Notes: a model not told the origin generated them from the letters alone. A stretch of DNA of 40,135 nucleotides from Acidovorax sp. SUPP3334 (GCF_030159055.1 NZ_BQXQ01000039.1:1-40135); one strand, 5' to 3'. Shown: positions 8,046-18,811, counted from the stretch's first letter. Numbers and translations are program-made.

Positions 8046-9044
8046 TCAGCGGGCAGAAAAAGAACGGGGGGAAAGCCGGCCGAGCGGATGGACGCGCACC
8101 GGAGCATCCGGCTGGCACTCGCTCAAGCGCGCCGTTTCCGCCGCGGCTTGCACCGGCTCCACGGCCAGCGCGATGAGCGCATAACGGCGCGGCACCAGGC
8201 CCTTCGCGGGCCAGGTATCCACCACGCCGTATTCAGCGACGCACGCTGAAGCAGCCCTCGCGGCCCGGGCCTCGCGCAGGGTGGAATAAGAGGCCGCGAC
8301 CACCGCATGCAGTGCCGCTGCTGCGGGCTTTTCAACAAACACCTGCCGCCGGCCATCCCACTCCAGACGCTGGGCCGATACCTTGTCCGCGACATCGTCG
8401 GAGGGAGACAGGAACATGGAAAGATGCACGGGCGCGCCGTGCACCGGCACTACGACCCGGGAAACATGAGGCCCCTGGGGATCGCTGCGGGACCACGCGG
8501 TCTTCAATCGAACGGATGAGGCCACATACATCGCATGGCGGCGCTTGGGATGGTCGAAGCCGGCCATCTGCGTGACCCACAGAGCCCGTGACGTGCCAGG
8601 TTTTTCCCGCTCCAGGGGAAGGGTGCGGGCCGAGACGCTGACATGGTTTTCCTCCTCGCCCGTGGACCAGACACGCGGCGCAGGACCCGGGGCCAAAGCC
8701 CAGCCACCGGGCCTGGCCTGCGCATCCACCGACTGCGCCTCAGTCGCATTGGCAGGCCAGCCCAGCGCGATGGAGTCCAGCACCGCAGAGGCCTTGCCAC
8801 CTGGGACCATGCCCGGCTCGGTCTTTCCCGGTCGGGACAGCAAACGCACCTCGAACGGGCAAGGCGCGCTTTGGCAGGAGGCCAGCGAAAGTTCATAGAC
8901 CGGCTTCCCATGGGCGGCCGGCACCGCTTCGACCGGGAACGATTCCAGCACTTGGCGCGATGGCGCATCCTGGGCGAGCGCGAGCCCGGACGCCGATACC
9001 GCCCACGAGATCGCACACGCCAGCCTTCTCCAGAACCGAGCCAT
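8046..9044 (-). CDS. Secreted protein of unknown function
   Basis: This is a 332-residue protein that I do not recognise. ATG 9044 (MARFWRRLACAISW) gives a typical signal peptide ending near ALAQDA, so the product is probably periplasmic or exported. ATGs further upstream (9083) would overlap the recQ stop. The mature part has scattered cysteines (ASCQSAPCPF and SACVAEYG and SECQ) that could form disulfides, and no repeat or catalytic motif that I can name. It lies just downstream of recQ on the same strand, 35 bases away, and could be cotranscribed. It converges with the serine hydrolase pair. Confidence 0.6.
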   Translation of the reverse strand: MARFWRRLACAISWAVSASGLALAQDAPSRQVLESFPVEAVPAAHGKPVYELSLASCQSAPCPFEVRLLSRPGKTEPGMVPGGKASAVLDSIALGWPANATEAQSVDAQARPGGWALAPGPAPRVWSTGEEENHVSVSARTLPLEREKPGTSRALWVTQMAGFDHPKRRHAMYVASSVRLKTAWSRSDPQGPHVSRVVVPVHGAPVHLSMFLSPSDDVADKVSAQRLEWDGRRQVFVEKPAAAALHAVVAASYSTLREARAARAASACVAEYGVVDTWPAKGLVPRRYALIALAVEPVQAAAETARLSECQPDAPVRVHPLGRLSPRSFSAR

Positions 9045-9079
9045 GGCGTTGTTGGAACCACGGCGCATCACCCGCCGCA

Positions 9080-11038
<1,959 letters not shown>

Positions 11039-11053
11039 ACTCGAATACTCTCT

Positions 11054-11100
11054 TTTTGATAGCCTCCACCGCTTGATACATAAGCGCTGGAGGCCGATTG
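11054..11100. repeat. Hairpin repeat, copy 2 (upstream of recQ)
   Basis: GCCTCCACCGCTT (11062-11074) pairs with AAGCGCTGGAGGC (11082-11094), a 13-bp stem with one mismatch and a 7-base loop. The right arm is shared with the copy at 2059-2100. It lies directly upstream of the recQ start and produces a spurious N-terminal extension in that frame. Confidence 0.7.
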
Positions 11101-11212
11101 GATACTGATCTTTTCGCCGTGGCACGGCAAGGCGCCGGGGCGTGCGATGCCGGGAAAGGCGCTTATTGTGCGCCGGGCCAGCGGCTCAACCTTGGGGCGA
11201 TAGCCATCGACG

Positions 11213-11227
11213 ATTCGCAAAACGAAT
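11213..11227. promoter_or_regulatory. Perfect inverted repeat, candidate LysR-type operator
   Basis: ATTCGCAAAACGAAT is a perfect 5-5-5 inverted repeat and contains the T-N11-A arrangement favoured by LysR-type regulators. It lies about 100 bases upstream of the TctC remnant start (11329), where an activator site for this operon would be expected. The LysR gene at 14121 at the end of the operon is the natural candidate to bind it. Binding is inference. Confidence 0.4.
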
Positions 11228-11328
11228 GGATCGCTCCGTTTATTCAATTGGACGCGAATGGCTGCCGCCGACAAGATGCCTTCAGCCCCGGCACAGGGGC
11301 ACGGCCTACCGACCCAGGAGACAAAGAC

Positions 11329-11549
11329 ATGAAGCACCTCATCCAGGCCCTGCTGGCCGCCTGCGGCATCGCCGCCATCTCCGCGGCCCCCGCCCGGGCC
11401 CAGCAGCCCTATCCCAACGCCCCCATCACCCTGATCGTTCCGTTCGCTGCCGGCAGCGGCACGGACTCGGTGGTGGCGATGGAGAGCATCAAGCACATCG
11501 CCCAGGTGGATGTGCTGAGCGTGCCGTACAAGTCCAGCCCCCAGGCCAT
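11329..11549 (+). pseudogene. Remnant of a Bug/TctC-type periplasmic solute-binding protein
   Basis: AGGAG at about 11316-11320 precedes ATG 11329. The product begins with a signal peptide (MKHLIQALLAACG to APARA), then YPNAPITLIVPFAAGSGTDS, which is the N terminus of tripartite tricarboxylate carrier binding proteins. It then jumps to KHIAQVDVLSVPYKSSPQA, which in full proteins lies more than 100 residues further on. A first deletion thus lies near 11470. A second junction at about 11550 fuses the remnant out of frame to a CoA-transferase. Full family members are about 325 residues; fewer than 75 remain. The reading frame runs on to 11844 only as an out-of-frame tail. Confidence 0.8.
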
Positions 11550-11551
11550 AC

Positions 11552-12502
11552 GTGCTGATCAGCAACGTGCGGCCGCAGGCGCTGGCCCGGCTGGGGCTGG
11601 ACCATGCCGCCGTGAGCGCGCGCAACCCGCGCATCATCCACGTCAGCTGCTGCGGCTTCGACCAGGACGGGCCCGATGCCGCGCGCCCGGCCTACGACGA
11701 CCTGATCCAGGGCGCCACCGGCATTCCGTGGCTGATGCAGCAGTACGGCGCGCCCGAGCCCGCCTACGCGCCGACCACGCTGTCGGACCGGGTGACCGGC
11801 CTGCACGCGGTGTACGCCGTGACGGCGGCGCTGTATGCGCGTGAGAAGACGGGCGCGGGCCAGGCCATCGTGGTGCCCATGTTCGAGGCCATGGCGCAGT
11901 TCATTCTGGGCGACCACATGGCCGGGCTCACCTTCGAGCCGCCGCGGGGCGATCCGGGCTACGCACGGCTGCTGACGGCCCACCGCAAGCCCTACGCCAC
12001 GGCGGACGGCATGCTGTGCGTGCTGATCTACAACGACAAGCACTGGCGCAGTTTCTTCGCGGCCATCGGCGAATCGCAAGGGCTGGCGCAAGACCCGCGC
12101 TTCGCCACGCACAGCGCGCGCGCTGCGCACATCGATGCGGTCTATGCCGAGGTCGCACGCATCCTGCGCACGCGCACGACGGCGCAGTGGCAGGCCCTGC
12201 TGGATGCGGCCGACGTGCCGAACATGCCGATGAATTCGCCCGCCGATCTGCTGACCAACGCGCAGCTGCGCGCCACCGGCTTCCTGCACGACAGCGTGCA
12301 CCCCACCGAAGGGCCGATGCACGCCATGGCCCACCCCACGCGCTGGTCGGCCACGCCGCCCGCGCGCACGCAGACGCCAGCGCCGCAGCTGGGCGAGCAC
12401 ACGCGCGCGCTGCTGGCCGAGGCCGGCTACAGCCCCACCCACATCGAAGCCCTGCTGGCGCAAGGCGCCTGCCGCGCCGCCTCCGGAGACACCACCGCAT
12501 GA
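11552..12502 (+). pseudogene. CaiB/BaiF family III CoA-transferase, N-terminally truncated
   Basis: 316 codons match the family from VLISNVRPQALARLGL onward: FDQDGPDAARPAYDDLIQG, then SDRVTGLHAVYAV with the catalytic Asp position kept, and a normal C terminus. Complete enzymes are around 400 residues; the first ~100, with the start of the CoA-binding fold, are missing. The break coincides with the end of the TctC remnant at about 11550, so one deletion removed the 3' part of one gene and the 5' part of the other. A GTG at 11552 could be used but has no good Shine-Dalgarno. The stop overlaps the cupin start (ATGA). The enzyme is probably non-functional. Confidence 0.75.
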
Positions 12503-12906
12503 ACCCCACCCCGCCCCGCTACCTGGTGCGCGCCGCCCAGGTGCCCAGCTACCAGCCCGCCAACCACCACCACACGCACAACCAGCGCCTGATCGGCCCC
12601 GAGACCGTGGGCGCACAGCAGATGGAAGTGCTGCTGGGCACGCTGCACAAGGGCGGCGGCGCCCTGCCGCACGCCCACCCGGGCATCGAGCAGTCTTGCT
12701 ACCTGCTGGAAGGCACGGCGCGGGCCGAGGTGGCGGGCGAAGCCTTCGACATGGTGCCGGGCGACATGTGCTTTTTTCCGGCCGACCAGATGCATGTGTT
12801 CACGGTGACCAGCGACACGCCGGTGAAGCTGCTGGTGATCTACAGCCCGCCCTATGCCGAGTCGCCCGACAAGGTGATCCGCCCGGCGGCGAAGGGCGCC
12901 GCATGA
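12499..12906 (+). CDS. Small cupin-domain protein
   Basis: This is a 135-residue single-domain cupin. Motif 1 is recognisable as H-A-H-P-G-x-E-Q-x-x-Y-L-L-E-G, with metal-binding His and Glu, and motif 2 as PGDMCFFPADQMHVF with a His. It is a cytoplasmic beta-barrel that probably binds a divalent metal; the reaction is unknown. Both ends are translationally coupled: ATGA with the CoA-transferase upstream and ATGA with the acyl-CoA dehydrogenase downstream. This tight packing indicates one catabolic operon for a CoA-activated acid. It may act as an isomerase, dioxygenase or small-molecule sensor of that pathway. Confidence 0.8.
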   Translation: MNPTPPRYLVRAAQVPSYQPANHHHTHNQRLIGPETVGAQQMEVLLGTLHKGGGALPHAHPGIEQSCYLLEGTARAEVAGEAFDMVPGDMCFFPADQMHVFTVTSDTPVKLLVIYSPPYAESPDKVIRPAAKGAA

Positions 12907-14066
12907 GCTTCGCCCTGTCTCCCGAACACGCACAGATCAGGGACGCGATCGAGCGCGTGTGCGCCCCGTTCGACGCGGACTACTGGCTGCACCGCGACCG
13001 CGAAGGCGGCTTTCCCGAAGACTTTCACCGGGCGCTGGCCGACGCCGGCTGGCTGGGCATCGCCATGCCCGAGGCCTACGGCGGCGCAGGCCTGGGCATC
13101 AGCGAAGCCGCGCTGATGATGCACACCATTTCGGCCACCGGCGCCGGCCTGTCGGGCGCATCGGCCGTGCACATGAACATCTTCGGGCTGCACCCGGTGG
13201 TGGTGTTCGGCACCGAGGCGCAGAAGGCACGCTGGCTGCCACCGCTGATCGCGGGCCGGGACAAGGCCTGCTTCGGCGTGACCGAGCCCAACACGGGACT
13301 GAACACGCTCAAGCTCAAGACCCGCGCCGTGCGCGAGGGCGACCATTACGTCGTGCACGGCCAGAAGGTGTGGATCAGCACCGCGCAGGTGGCCAACAAG
13401 ATCCTGCTGCTGGCGCGTACCACGCCGGTGGAGGCATGCACCGGCACCGAAGGCCTGAGCCTGTTCTATACCGATCTGGACCGCAGCACGGTGGAGGTGC
13501 GCGAGATCGAAAAGCTGGGCCGCAAGTGCGTCGATTCGAACCAGGTGTTCATCGACGGGCTGCGCATTCCGGTGGAAGACCGCGTGGGCGAGGAAGGCAA
13601 GGGCTTCCAGTACATCCTGCACGGCCTGAACCCCGAGCGCATCCTGATCGCGAGCGAGGCCGTGGGCCTGGGCCGCGCGGCGCTGGCGCGCGCTGCGGGC
13701 TATGCCAACGAACGCGAGGTGTTCGGCCGGCCCATCGGGCAGAACCAGGGCATCCAGCACCCGCTGGCGCTGTCGTGGATGGAGCTGGAGGCAGCGCACC
13801 TCATGGTGCAGAAAGCCGCATGGCTGTACGACCAGCACCTGCCCTGCGCGGCCGAGGCCAACGCCGCCAAGTACCTGGCGGCCGAGGCCTGCTACCACGC
13901 TTGCGAGCGGGCCATCTTCACCCATGGCGGCATGGGCTACGCCAAGGAATACCACGTGGAGCGCTACCTGCGCGAGTCGTGGATTCCACGCCTGGCGCCG
14001 GTGAGCCCGCAGCTCATCCTGTGCTTCATCGCGGAGAAGGTGCTGGGACTGCCGAAATCGTATTGA
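12903..14066 (+). CDS. Acyl-CoA dehydrogenase
   Basis: This is a 387-residue protein with the standard three-part fold. The N-terminal helical domain includes AMPEAYGGAGLG. The central beta-domain has CFGVTEPNTGLNT and KVWISTAQVAN. The C-terminal helical domain has NEREVFGRPIGQNQGIQHPLA and ends with IFTHGGMGYAKEYHVERYLRES. It uses FAD to oxidise a CoA thioester and passes electrons to ETF. ATG 12903 overlaps the cupin stop (ATGA). It looks intact although the operon's first two genes are broken. Substrate is not identifiable from sequence; a branched or dicarboxylic acyl-CoA is plausible given the CoA-transferase partner. Confidence 0.9.
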   Translation: MSFALSPEHAQIRDAIERVCAPFDADYWLHRDREGGFPEDFHRALADAGWLGIAMPEAYGGAGLGISEAALMMHTISATGAGLSGASAVHMNIFGLHPVVVFGTEAQKARWLPPLIAGRDKACFGVTEPNTGLNTLKLKTRAVREGDHYVVHGQKVWISTAQVANKILLLARTTPVEACTGTEGLSLFYTDLDRSTVEVREIEKLGRKCVDSNQVFIDGLRIPVEDRVGEEGKGFQYILHGLNPERILIASEAVGLGRAALARAAGYANEREVFGRPIGQNQGIQHPLALSWMELEAAHLMVQKAAWLYDQHLPCAAEANAAKYLAAEACYHACERAIFTHGGMGYAKEYHVERYLRESWIPRLAPVSPQLILCFIAEKVLGLPKSY

Positions 14067-14120
14067 AAGGTCTGCGATGCGACGGCGACCGCAGGTAGGC
14101 GCGCTGGCATCATCGCCGCC

Positions 14121-15029
14121 ATGAAACTGCATTTGCTGCGCTACTTCGCCGTGCTCGCCGAAGAACTGCATTTCGGCCGTGCCGCCGAGCGCCTGGCCAT
14201 CACGCAGCCGCCGCTGAGCTCGGGCATCAAGGCGCTGGAAGACGGGCTGGGCGTGAAGCTGTTCGAGCGCACCAGCAAGCAGGTCGCACTGACGCCCGCA
14301 GGCCACGCCTATCTCACCGAGGTGCGCGTGGTGCTGGACCGCGTGGCGCGCGCGGGCGAGACGGCCCGCGCAGTGGCCGCCGGGCAGCGCGGCCGCCTGG
14401 ACATCGGCTTCACCGGCTCCATGGTGTACCGCGACATGCCCGCCATCGTGCGGGCCTTCAGCGAGCGGGCGCCCGGCATCGAGGTGAACCTGCGCGAAAT
14501 GTCCTCGGGCGAGCAGCTCGAAGCGCTGCTGCACCGGCAGCTGCATGCGGGATTCATCAACACCAGCGTGGTGCCCGACCGGCTGCGCAGCCTGCCGCTG
14601 GCCGAAGACCACTTCGTGTGCTGCCTGCCCGAAGACCACGCCATGGCCGCAGCGCCCGCGGTGGACCTGCGCGCCCTGGAGGCCGAGACGTTCGTGATGT
14701 TCTCGCGCGATGTGGCGCCCGCCAACCACGACAACGTGATCGCCCTCTTCCACCGCGCCGGCATCCATCCGCACACGCGGCATGCCACCCGCCAGTGGCT
14801 CACCGTGGTGGCGCTGGTGGCCCTGCGCATGGGGGTGGCGCTGGTGCCGGCCTCGATGGCACAGGCCGTGGTGAAAGGCGTGCGCTTCGTGCCCATCGCG
14901 CATCTGCACCACCCTACGGTGGGCGTGCTGGCCTGGCATGCGGACGCGGCGGTGCCGGCGCTGCAGGTCTTTCTGGAGGTGGCAGCGACGGCGGTGGGGT
15001 CAGCGCGCCAGGAGGGCGCGGCCCGTTGA
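14121..15029 (+). CDS. LysR-type transcriptional regulator
   Basis: This 302-residue protein opens with a LysR winged helix (MKLHLLRYFAVLAEELHFGRAAERLAITQPPLS), followed by a substrate-binding domain. It belongs to the CatR/BenM-like group by overall look. It is placed 54 bases after the acyl-CoA dehydrogenase on the same strand, so it is probably the operon's own regulator. A perfect LysR-type inverted repeat lies at 11213-11227 upstream of the first, decayed gene. It converges with the carbonic anhydrase gene, 51 bases away. The effector is unknown. Confidence 0.9.
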   Translation: MKLHLLRYFAVLAEELHFGRAAERLAITQPPLSSGIKALEDGLGVKLFERTSKQVALTPAGHAYLTEVRVVLDRVARAGETARAVAAGQRGRLDIGFTGSMVYRDMPAIVRAFSERAPGIEVNLREMSSGEQLEALLHRQLHAGFINTSVVPDRLRSLPLAEDHFVCCLPEDHAMAAAPAVDLRALEAETFVMFSRDVAPANHDNVIALFHRAGIHPHTRHATRQWLTVVALVALRMGVALVPASMAQAVVKGVRFVPIAHLHHPTVGVLAWHADAAVPALQVFLEVAATAVGSARQEGAAR

Positions 15030-15080
15030 TGGCACAAGCAAGAAGAGAAGAAGAGCGACGCCGAAGCCGCCGCCTGTTCC

Positions 15081-15917
15081 TCAGCGGCTCTTCAGCAGGA
15101 AGCGGCGGTGCAGCGGCTGAAGCGGCCGCGCATTGAAGGGATAGACGCGCTCGAATGCGTCGATCTGCGCCGCGGAAACCTGCAGGGGCGCATTCAGTAC
15201 CACCCAATCCACGGTTTCGGTGCAAGGCGGCGTGGTCAGCGAGCCTTCATAACGGAAGAAGCGGCGTTGCTTTTGCACTGGCAGAAAGTCGCTCGCCTTC
15301 ACCGAGGCGTTGGCGACCGGCTGGGTCTGGCCTTGGCCCGTGGGCATGGCATCCAGCACCCGCTGAAAGGCGGGGTTGGACTTGCCGGTTTCGAAAAAGA
15401 TCGCCAGCACACCCAGCGTTCCGTCCGGGCCCTGGTGAACGATGTGGGCCTCCATCGGAAAGCGCCGGCCGTTCAGCAGGTGCTCGCTGGGGTGATGGAA
15501 ATGGATTTGCAGCGCCGTGTATTCGCGGCCTCCGGTGCGCATCGTTCCTCCGTTCGGCAGATCCAGCTGGATGGAATGTCCGGTATTGCGCACCGCCATG
15601 GGCACCGCCCGGTAGTCCAGCAGCAGCGGGCCCAGATCGGCCGCAACCGCATGCTGCAGGTCGACCGGGCTGTTTTGCTGCCCGCTTCCGCACAGCGCGT
15701 TTTCCTTGGCCAGGTCGGCCCAGTGGTCTGCACCTTCGGGCCCGGTGTAGCCCCACTCATGCCCGTCGTGTGGCGCCGTCTCATGCGATTCGACCGGTGC
15801 TGCGGCAGGCAGCTCCGGCGTCTGCGCGCCGCCGGCGCCCGCCCATGCGGCTGCAACGCACAGACACAAGGGCCGGAGCCGGCGCAGAAAGGAGGGCTGG
15901 ATGGGGTGAAGGGACAT
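15081..15917 (-). CDS. Periplasmic alpha-carbonic anhydrase
   Basis: This is a 278-residue protein. A signal peptide (about 1-31, ending AGGAQ) targets it to the periplasm. It interconverts CO2 and bicarbonate. Zinc ligands are visible as H139 and H141 in [10 protein letters not shown] and H158 in EAHIVH. The family signatures SPVDL and [15 protein letters not shown] are present, and C76 with the Cys of TPPC should form the usual disulfide. ATG 15917 is chosen for the GGAG five bases upstream; an ATG four codons earlier has no such site. It stands alone between the LysR gene and metH. Confidence 0.93.
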   Translation of the reverse strand: MSLHPIQPSFLRRLRPLCLCVAAAWAGAGGAQTPELPAAAPVESHETAPHDGHEWGYTGPEGADHWADLAKENALCGSGQQNSPVDLQHAVAADLGPLLLDYRAVPMAVRNTGHSIQLDLPNGGTMRTGGREYTALQIHFHHPSEHLLNGRRFPMEAHIVHQGPDGTLGVLAIFFETGKSNPAFQRVLDAMPTGQGQTQPVANASVKASDFLPVQKQRRFFRYEGSLTTPPCTETVDWVVLNAPLQVSAAQIDAFERVYPFNARPLQPLHRRFLLKSR

Positions 15918-16072
15918 GGGGAACTCCAAAGGGCGTGGGGCGGGATGGAAAACACGGATCGAATGGGCATCACCAAGGCGGCATGTTACTCATACATACA
16001 TTTCGCGCTGCACCCCGGCTCCGCCATGCCCTTGCCGCAAGCGCATGCCGCGGTGGTTCTTACAATTCAGCC

Positions 16073-17134
16073 ATGCAGCAGATTACCTACACCCGCGGAC
16101 AGCAATTGCCTGAAATACTGGCCCGACGCATCGCCATCCTCGATGGCGCCATGGGCACCATGATCCAGCGCTTCAAGCTGGGCGAGGCCCAGTACCGCGG
16201 CGAGGGCTATGCCGGCGCGGACGGCACGGGCGACCGGTTCAAGGACTTTCCGCGCGACGTGAAGGGCAACAACGAGCTGCTGAGCCTCACGCGGCCCGAC
16301 GTGATCCGCGACATCCACGAGCGCTACCTGGCGGCCGGCGCCGACCTCATCGAGACCAACACCTTCGGCGCGACCACGATCGCGCAGGAGGACTACAAGA
16401 TGGCCGACCTGGCGCGCGAGATGAACCTCAAGTCGGCGCGGCTGGCCCGCGCGGCGTGCGACAAGTATTCGACGCCGGACAAGCCCCGCTTCGTGGCCGG
16501 CGCCCTGGGCCCGACCCCCAAGACTGCGAGCATCAGCCCCGACGTGAACGACCCCGGCGCGCGCAATGTCGATTTCGAGCAGTTGCGGGCGGCCTACTAC
16601 GAGCAGACCGAAGCGCTGGTCGAGGGCGGCTCGGACGTGCTGCTGGTCGAGACCATCTTCGACACGCTCAATGCCAAGGCGGCGCTGTTCGCGATCGATG
16701 AATACTTCGAAAACAGCGGCGAGCGCCTGCCCCTCATCATCAGCGGCACCGTGACCGACGCCTCGGGCCGCATCCTGTCGGGCCAGACGGTGACCGCCTT
16801 CTGGCACAGCGTGCGCCACGCCCGCCCTCTGGCCATCGGCCTGAACTGCGCTTTAGGCGCCACGCTGATGCGCCCCTACATCCAGGAACTGAACCGCGTG
16901 GCGGGCGATACCTTCATCAGCTGCTACCCCAACGCCGGGTTGCCCAATCCGATGAGCGACACGGGCTTCGATGAAACGCCCGAGGTGACGAGCCGCCTGG
17001 TGCACGAATTCGCGGCCGAGGGCCTGGTGAACATCGTGGGCGGCTGCTGCGGCACCACGCCGGACCACATCGCGGCCATCGGCCGGGCCGTGGCGCCCGT
17101 GGCGACGCGCAAGCTGTTCTACCCCGAAGCCTGA
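16073..17134 (+). CDS. metH: MetH N-terminal module: homocysteine S-methyltransferase domain as a separate protein
   Basis: This is a 353-residue protein. It equals the first domain of cobalamin-dependent methionine synthase: [11 protein letters not shown] at the start, [20 protein letters not shown], and zinc ligands C259 (GLNCALG) and C325/C326 (GGCCGTT). This module binds and activates homocysteine by zinc. The folate, B12 and reactivation domains (~900 residues) are not in this protein. In related betaproteobacteria they are encoded by a second metH gene. Here the next gene is a restriction endonuclease, so the partner must be elsewhere or was displaced by the insertion. The ATG has no strong Shine-Dalgarno. 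Confidence 0.88.
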   Translation: MQQITYTRGQQLPEILARRIAILDGAMGTMIQRFKLGEAQYRGEGYAGADGTGDRFKDFPRDVKGNNELLSLTRPDVIRDIHERYLAAGADLIETNTFGATTIAQEDYKMADLAREMNLKSARLARAACDKYSTPDKPRFVAGALGPTPKTASISPDVNDPGARNVDFEQLRAAYYEQTEALVEGGSDVLLVETIFDTLNAKAALFAIDEYFENSGERLPLIISGTVTDASGRILSGQTVTAFWHSVRHARPLAIGLNCALGATLMRPYIQELNRVAGDTFISCYPNAGLPNPMSDTGFDETPEVTSRLVHEFAAEGLVNIVGGCCGTTPDHIAAIGRAVAPVATRKLFYPEA

Positions 17135-17207
17135 ATTTGAACCTGTTTTTACAGATTAGGGCTGCGGGCAAAGTACTTGCACTTATTGAAAATTTAGCAG
17201 GCAAATA

Positions 17208-17915
17208 ATGTTTGAAACCCGCACTTATGACGATCCCATCGTGCTAAACCCTGCAATACGCCAGCGTTGGGAATTTCTCGAAACGAGCTCAGCTGCAGCC
17301 GTACTTCGGTCTGTATGCCCCAACGAATGGAATGACATTACTCAGATTCTTGGGGCATTTGTGCTCGACCCTTGTCGATGGCTGAAAAAAGGTGGAAACC
17401 GTGGCGACATTGCGCAAGAGATAGATGGGATGTTTAGCGCTCGTGGATGGAAAGAAACACGTGTAGATTTAGTAACGCAAGGTGTTTTGCTTTCTAAAAC
17501 CTTGCAGATTATTGAGCACCTCCCTCCAGTTAAGCAAGAAGGTTACCTAGTTGACAACTTCAAAGGAAGAGTTGCACTAGATGTGGAATGGAACGCGAAA
17601 GATGGGAATTTGGATAGAGATTTATCAGCTTACCGGGCTTGGCACGAAGCTGGAGTGATCTCAGCCGCAGTTCTAATCACGCAAGATCGATTGGCGCTGA
17701 AGGGTTTGGCTGAGAGAATCTGGAAAGATTACCAAGACACACTTCCTGCAGAACAACGAAACTCGAAACTACCCATTGACTTGAATACATCAACTACAAC
17801 CAATTTGGAAAAAGCGGCCCTCAGAGTGCGGCGTGGCGTTATGGGGACTTGCCCACTTCTCATAGCTGCCGCAACTCAAAACACTTGGAATGGACAGCCT
17901 TACTCAGCATTCTGA
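17208..17915 (+). CDS. Type II restriction endonuclease, BglII/BstYI-like
   Basis: This is a 235-residue protein, close to BglII in length (about 223). The active-site spacing D116-x8-D125-x-E127 (in VDNFKGRVALDVEWN) matches the D-x8-E-x-Q of BglII (D84, E93, Q95), followed by the family's W-N-x-K-D and DRDL-x-x-YR. It should cut a GATC-centred site such as AGATCT or RGATCY; this is inferred from the family and from the two AGATCT sites near the methyltransferase promoter. It is convergent with the methyltransferase gene and overlaps it by 16 bases. The gene is visibly AT-rich against both neighbours, which indicates horizontal acquisition. Confidence 0.82.
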   Translation: MFETRTYDDPIVLNPAIRQRWEFLETSSAAAVLRSVCPNEWNDITQILGAFVLDPCRWLKKGGNRGDIAQEIDGMFSARGWKETRVDLVTQGVLLSKTLQIIEHLPPVKQEGYLVDNFKGRVALDVEWNAKDGNLDRDLSAYRAWHEAGVISAAVLITQDRLALKGLAERIWKDYQDTLPAEQRNSKLPIDLNTSTTTNLEKAALRVRRGVMGTCPLLIAAATQNTWNGQPYSAF

Positions 17916-18772
17916 AACATGTCAACACTAGCAGGCCAAGGCCCCGAACTCCGTCCACGAGGTCGCATGTGGGTGCCTGCAGCTTGCAGTAGTGCACGCA
18001 CTCGTTGAATTGAATAACCTGTTTCGTCAGCCAATTGACGAACACTTTGACCTGATTGATACATCGCTCGCAATCTATCGCCAATTATTTCGGCTCGTGC
18101 TTCACCCAAATGCTCATTAGGCAATAGCGGCGGCAAGATGCCCCCCCCTTGATAACCCTTATGAACTACCCCTCGTGGAGCCACATCATCTGAAGACTCA
18201 TCGCCCCAAACAGTCCAGCCAGTGCGTGCATGACGCGCAAACATCTCTAAATATGCACCTGGAGAGCACGACTCAATCAGATCATATTGCTCATCTGGTT
18301 TCCGGGAATGTTCTCGCTTGCGAGTTTCAATCATATTAACCTGCGACCGCCCCGGCGCCAGCGTTCGCATAGAACCTCGCACCCCAAAAAGCAGCAACTC
18401 AGTAACATTCCGAAAATAAAAACCTACACCGCGTCCATCTGGCCCCCCATCTATTCGTCGCTTTGCCCAAACAATATTGCTGACATATCTAAAGCCCCAA
18501 GCAGCCATGACCTCTAAGCCATCGGGCAAAAGAGCATTTGGCACCCAAAGATAAAGGTGTGCATTTGGCGCCAAAACATCCACGACGCTCAGATCTTTGA
18601 TTGCATCAAGAGACATTGTTGAGTATCGATCCAGTCGGCGATGTTCGGGCGCAACCTTTCCGGTGCGATTAGCAAAACGCCAAGGAGGATCCGCCAACAC
18701 TGTAGAAAATCCTCCGGCAATTCGCGGTAGGGGAGCGGGTTCTAGTTCCGGCCTAAGAAGTGTTGTACTCAT
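17900..18772 (-). CDS. MT-A70 family adenine DNA methyltransferase with C-terminal helix-turn-helix
   Basis: This is a 290-residue protein. The catalytic motif DPPW lies at 28-31 (VLADPPWRF), and NIVWAKRR and VTELLLFGVRG complete the MT-A70 core, which makes N6-methyladenine. Residues about 232-280 (GDRLRAMYQSGQSVRQLADETGYSIQRVRALL) have the form of a helix-turn-helix, an unusual extra domain for a cognate type II enzyme. It presumably protects the sites cut by the convergent endonuclease. Two AGATCT sites lie 20 and 32 bases upstream of its ATG. The HTH domain and site position together suggest self-regulation by binding or by methylation of the promoter; this is inference. Confidence 0.85.
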   Translation of the reverse strand: MSTTLLRPELEPAPLPRIAGGFSTVLADPPWRFANRTGKVAPEHRRLDRYSTMSLDAIKDLSVVDVLAPNAHLYLWVPNALLPDGLEVMAAWGFRYVSNIVWAKRRIDGGPDGRGVGFYFRNVTELLLFGVRGSMRTLAPGRSQVNMIETRKREHSRKPDEQYDLIESCSPGAYLEMFARHARTGWTVWGDESSDDVAPRGVVHKGYQGGGILPPLLPNEHLGEARAEIIGDRLRAMYQSGQSVRQLADETGYSIQRVRALLQAAGTHMRPRGRSSGPWPASVDMFQNAE

Positions 18773-18784
18773 TCGCTATCAACT

Positions 18785-18811
18785 GAAAGAAAGATCTAAA
18801 GAAAGATCTAA
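18785..18811 (-). promoter_or_regulatory. Paired AGATCT sites upstream of the methyltransferase start
   Basis: AAAGAAAGATCTA occurs as an overlapping direct repeat, placing AGATCT at 18792-18797 and 18804-18809, spaced 12 bp. These are candidate recognition sites for the adjacent restriction-modification enzymes, located in the leader or promoter of the methyltransferase gene. Single AGATCT sites also occur elsewhere in the window (for example 5377, 18591, 29878, 31995, 37942), but no other close pair was seen. Confidence 0.5.

Noticed and set aside
11098-11844. A single 248-codon frame covering the TctC remnant
   Set aside because: Only 11329-11549 resembles a protein; the rest is out of frame with the CoA-transferase or non-coding.
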